Shown piece after piece: positions 63,184-64,000 of a DNA stretch of 64,000 nt. The notes beneath the pieces are model-generated. The model ran no database searches, was not told the DNA's origin, and saw nothing but the letters and a program-made list of their open reading frames with translations. Both the position numbers and the translations under genes were made by a program. The stretch's first letter is position 1, and every line of letters begins with the position of its first letter. Origin of the DNA: Burkholderiales bacterium (lineage in GTDB: Bacteria > Pseudomonadota > Gammaproteobacteria > Burkholderiales > Burkholderiaceae_C); NCBI GenBank assembly GCA_947464185.1, contig CANHVY010000015.1:1-64000 (forward strand). Reading direction: 5' to 3'.

Positions 63184-64000
63184 CTATCGTGGCCGGTTCA
63201 AGGTCTCAGGTATGAATCCCTCATTGGAGAGGGCGCGGATCACACCGCGAATCAAGAAGTTATCGGCAAAGCTGACCGTGTACTGCCGAGCACCTTCGCG
63301 AATGGGGGCCAGCATGCCGCGCTCCACCAGCTTGCTGATTTGGTAGGTGCGCTGGCGCTCGGTCAATGCCGGCATGACGGCCTTCAGGTCGCTGGCCTTG
63401 GCCACACCCCTGCGTGCTGTCTCGAGCAGCATGCGCTCTTCCATCAAGGTGACCCACTCGCGCTCGCGGGCGTCGTGCAGTGCCGGTACCAGGACGCGCT
63501 CAATGAGGAAAGTGGCGTCGGTCAGCCGGTCTACCTTGCGCAGTTCGTCCAGCATGCCGCTGAGCACGTACACGCACCATTCTTCGCGGCCCTCGGGCGT
63601 GCCGGTATCGGCCTTGCCGAGCATGGCGTAGTACCTGTCCCGGTCGTTGCAGAACACGGCCGTGGGGTTGAGCACACGGCCGCCCGCCTTCACATTGAAG
63701 CCGTACTTGAGCAGGAGGGCGTAGGTCAGCAAGCGCACCACACGCCCATTGCCATTGCCGAAGGGGTGAATCCAGGCAAAGCGATGGTGGGCCAGGGCCA
63801 CCTTGATCAGGTCGTATTTCGCCGGATCGGGCCGATTGATGAACTGCACCAGCTCGGCCATGTACTGCGGCACGCTCACGGCCTCGGGTGGCAGATGCTC
63901 CGACTGCGAAATCTGCACCGCCTGGCGCCGGTAGGCGCCTGGTGTGTCGTCGCCCTCACGTTCCAGGCCCTGCACCGTCATGGCGTGGAGCTCGCGCACA
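63184..64000 (-). CDS. Fic-domain protein, 5' end beyond the window
   Basis: About 270 residues are visible; the protein is cut by the window end. The Fic motif HPFGNGNGR (about residue 78 of the visible part) is intact, so AMP or other nucleotide transfer is possible. The preceding helix carries [14 protein letters not shown]-terminal winged-helix-like part follows (about 190-265, with [16 protein letters not shown]). Whether the inhibitory motif is present cannot be judged because the N-terminus is missing. Confidence 0.9.
   Translation of the reverse strand, partial: VRELHAMTVQGLEREGDDTPGAYRRQAVQISQSEHLPPEAVSVPQYMAELVQFINRPDPAKYDLIKVALAHHRFAWIHPFGNGNGRVVRLLTYALLLKYGFNVKAGGRVLNPTAVFCNDRDRYYAMLGKADTGTPEGREEWCVYVLSGMLDELRKVDRLTDATFLIERVLVPALHDAREREWVTLMEERMLLETARRGVAKASDLKAVMPALTERQRTYQISKLVERGMLAPIREGARQYTVSFADNFLIRGVIRALSNEGFIPETLNRPR

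Overview
The window is GC-rich, densely packed DNA from a betaproteobacterium, most likely of the order Burkholderiales (Comamonadaceae-like). This placement is inferred from the gene families: a Bug/TctC-type solute receptor, a histone-H1-like tail fused to a SWIB domain, a GTP-type PEP carboxykinase, and an alr-arfB pair. No rRNA, tRNA, CRISPR array or prophage was recognised. Most of the window is chromosomal housekeeping and metabolism, interrupted by a few scarred accessory stretches.

Layout. 0-13 kb: the end of an unidentified gene, alr-arfB (minus), DedA and EamA membrane proteins, an aromatic aminotransferase, a PAS-GGDEF-EAL protein behind a FIST sensor protein, an aldehyde dehydrogenase divergent from two orphan Dpp-type ABC permeases, and a second EamA exporter. 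13-17 kb: two outer-membrane proteins followed by a two-component system. 17-24 kb: an acyl-CoA ligase with a CocE-type lipoprotein hydrolase, then a scar of a broken HepT-type toxin gene abutting a truncated IS1380-family transposase, a double-DUF1566 lipoprotein and a frameshifted MarR gene. 24-31 kb: an EF-hand protein divergent from a BaeSR-like pair, moaC, an M48 protease, a SWIB-histone protein and a DsbA-like isomerase. 31-41 kb: uvrA, a TPP enzyme with an M20 amidohydrolase, recQ, a Fur-boxed ferric receptor and ssb.

41.5-50.4 kb is an accessory catabolic region: a Bug receptor, a decayed IS1380 transposase, then a LysR regulator divergent from a TRAP transporter (DctP-DctQ-DctM), an HpaI-type aldolase, an FGGY kinase and a small DUF6506-like protein. 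Together they look like import of an organic or sugar acid followed by aldol cleavage and phosphorylation. 50.5-56.1 kb (minus) is a tight operon of a TonB-dependent receptor, an ABC ATPase and two ABC-2/DUF3526-type permeases behind a candidate Fur box. It is the most system-like and least understood locus here. 56-64 kb holds mmsA, a YecA-family protein, a TetR regulator, a universal stress protein, pckG with a metallophosphoesterase, and a Fic protein cut by the window end.

The main themes are iron-responsive envelope transport (two Fur-box loci), second-messenger and two-component signalling, and IS1380-associated decay at three places.
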